From IMG/VR virus record IMGVR_UViG_3300017917_000670, positions 1-30,158 of that record: DNA of 30,158 bases. One strand, 5' to 3'. The stretch comes from a virus. The notes below the pieces were generated by a model. The model saw nothing but the letters and a program-made list of their open reading frames with translations. It was not told the DNA's origin and ran no database searches. Below, piece by piece: positions 30,133 to 30,158 of this stretch. Within the stretch, counting starts at the first letter, position 1; the number at the start of each line of letters is the position of its first letter. The position numbers and the translations under genes were made by a program.

Positions 30133-30158
30133 TAAAACTAAAGAAAGGTATTTACCAC

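Overview
The window looks like part of the genome of a T4-like myovirus of the kind found in aquatic bacteria (relatives of T4-like cyanophages and pelagiphages). The DNA is AT-rich and almost completely coding, genes overlap by a few bases, and hallmark proteins of that group can be recognised: UvsW helicase, gp41 helicase, gp61 primase, a probable gp62 clamp-loader subunit, gp15-like and gp14-like neck/tail-completion proteins, plus several conserved small proteins of marine T4-like phages. No host gene, tRNA, rRNA, integrase, transposase or CRISPR array was seen. The exact host cannot be read from the sequence.

Layout. (1) 1-779, minus: an unrecognised gene running off the left edge. (2) 857-4396, plus: gp14-like neck protein, gp15-like tail-completion protein and a Nudix hydrolase, ended by a two-way terminator. 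(3) 4407-10477, minus: holin-like coiled-coil/membrane protein, two beta-rich virion-type proteins, a subtilisin-family protease with an intact catalytic triad, and a long repetitive tail fibre. (4) 10522-14389, minus: PD-(D/E)XK nuclease, two SGNH-hydrolase-like proteins, a glycosyltransferase-like protein and an IscA-type iron-sulfur carrier in one tightly overlapped run. (5) 14391-18037, minus: conserved virion-associated or morphogenesis proteins and a KWDG-motif protein resembling nucleotidyltransferases/ligases. (6) 18065-20477, minus: gp41 and gp61. (7) 20516-21750: a structural protein (minus) and a small plus-strand gene, divergently promoted. (8) 21734-22863, minus: a miniature DnaE-like protein overlapping a DEDDh exonuclease. 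(9) 22865-25793, minus: eleven very small overlapping genes, most sharing a C-terminal motif ending in Leu-Arg-Trp. (10) 25777-30064, minus: Zn-finger protein, gp62-like protein, a conserved unknown, UvsW and a HARP-like partner.

Expression signals are unusually readable. Every intergenic gap of about 20 bases or more holds a promoter or terminator candidate. A T4-type late motif (NATAAATA) occurs before the structural and morphogenesis genes; sigma70-type promoters (TTGAC/T-N17-TAxxxT) stand before gp61-gp41, before the gp62 block and before the HARP-like/UvsW pair. In all three of these replication-block promoters the ATG falls exactly where transcription should begin and no Shine-Dalgarno is present, so leaderless mRNAs are predicted. 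The most intriguing system is the tandem LRW small-protein array, in which start codons of downstream genes are repeatedly formed from the Trp codon of the upstream gene.
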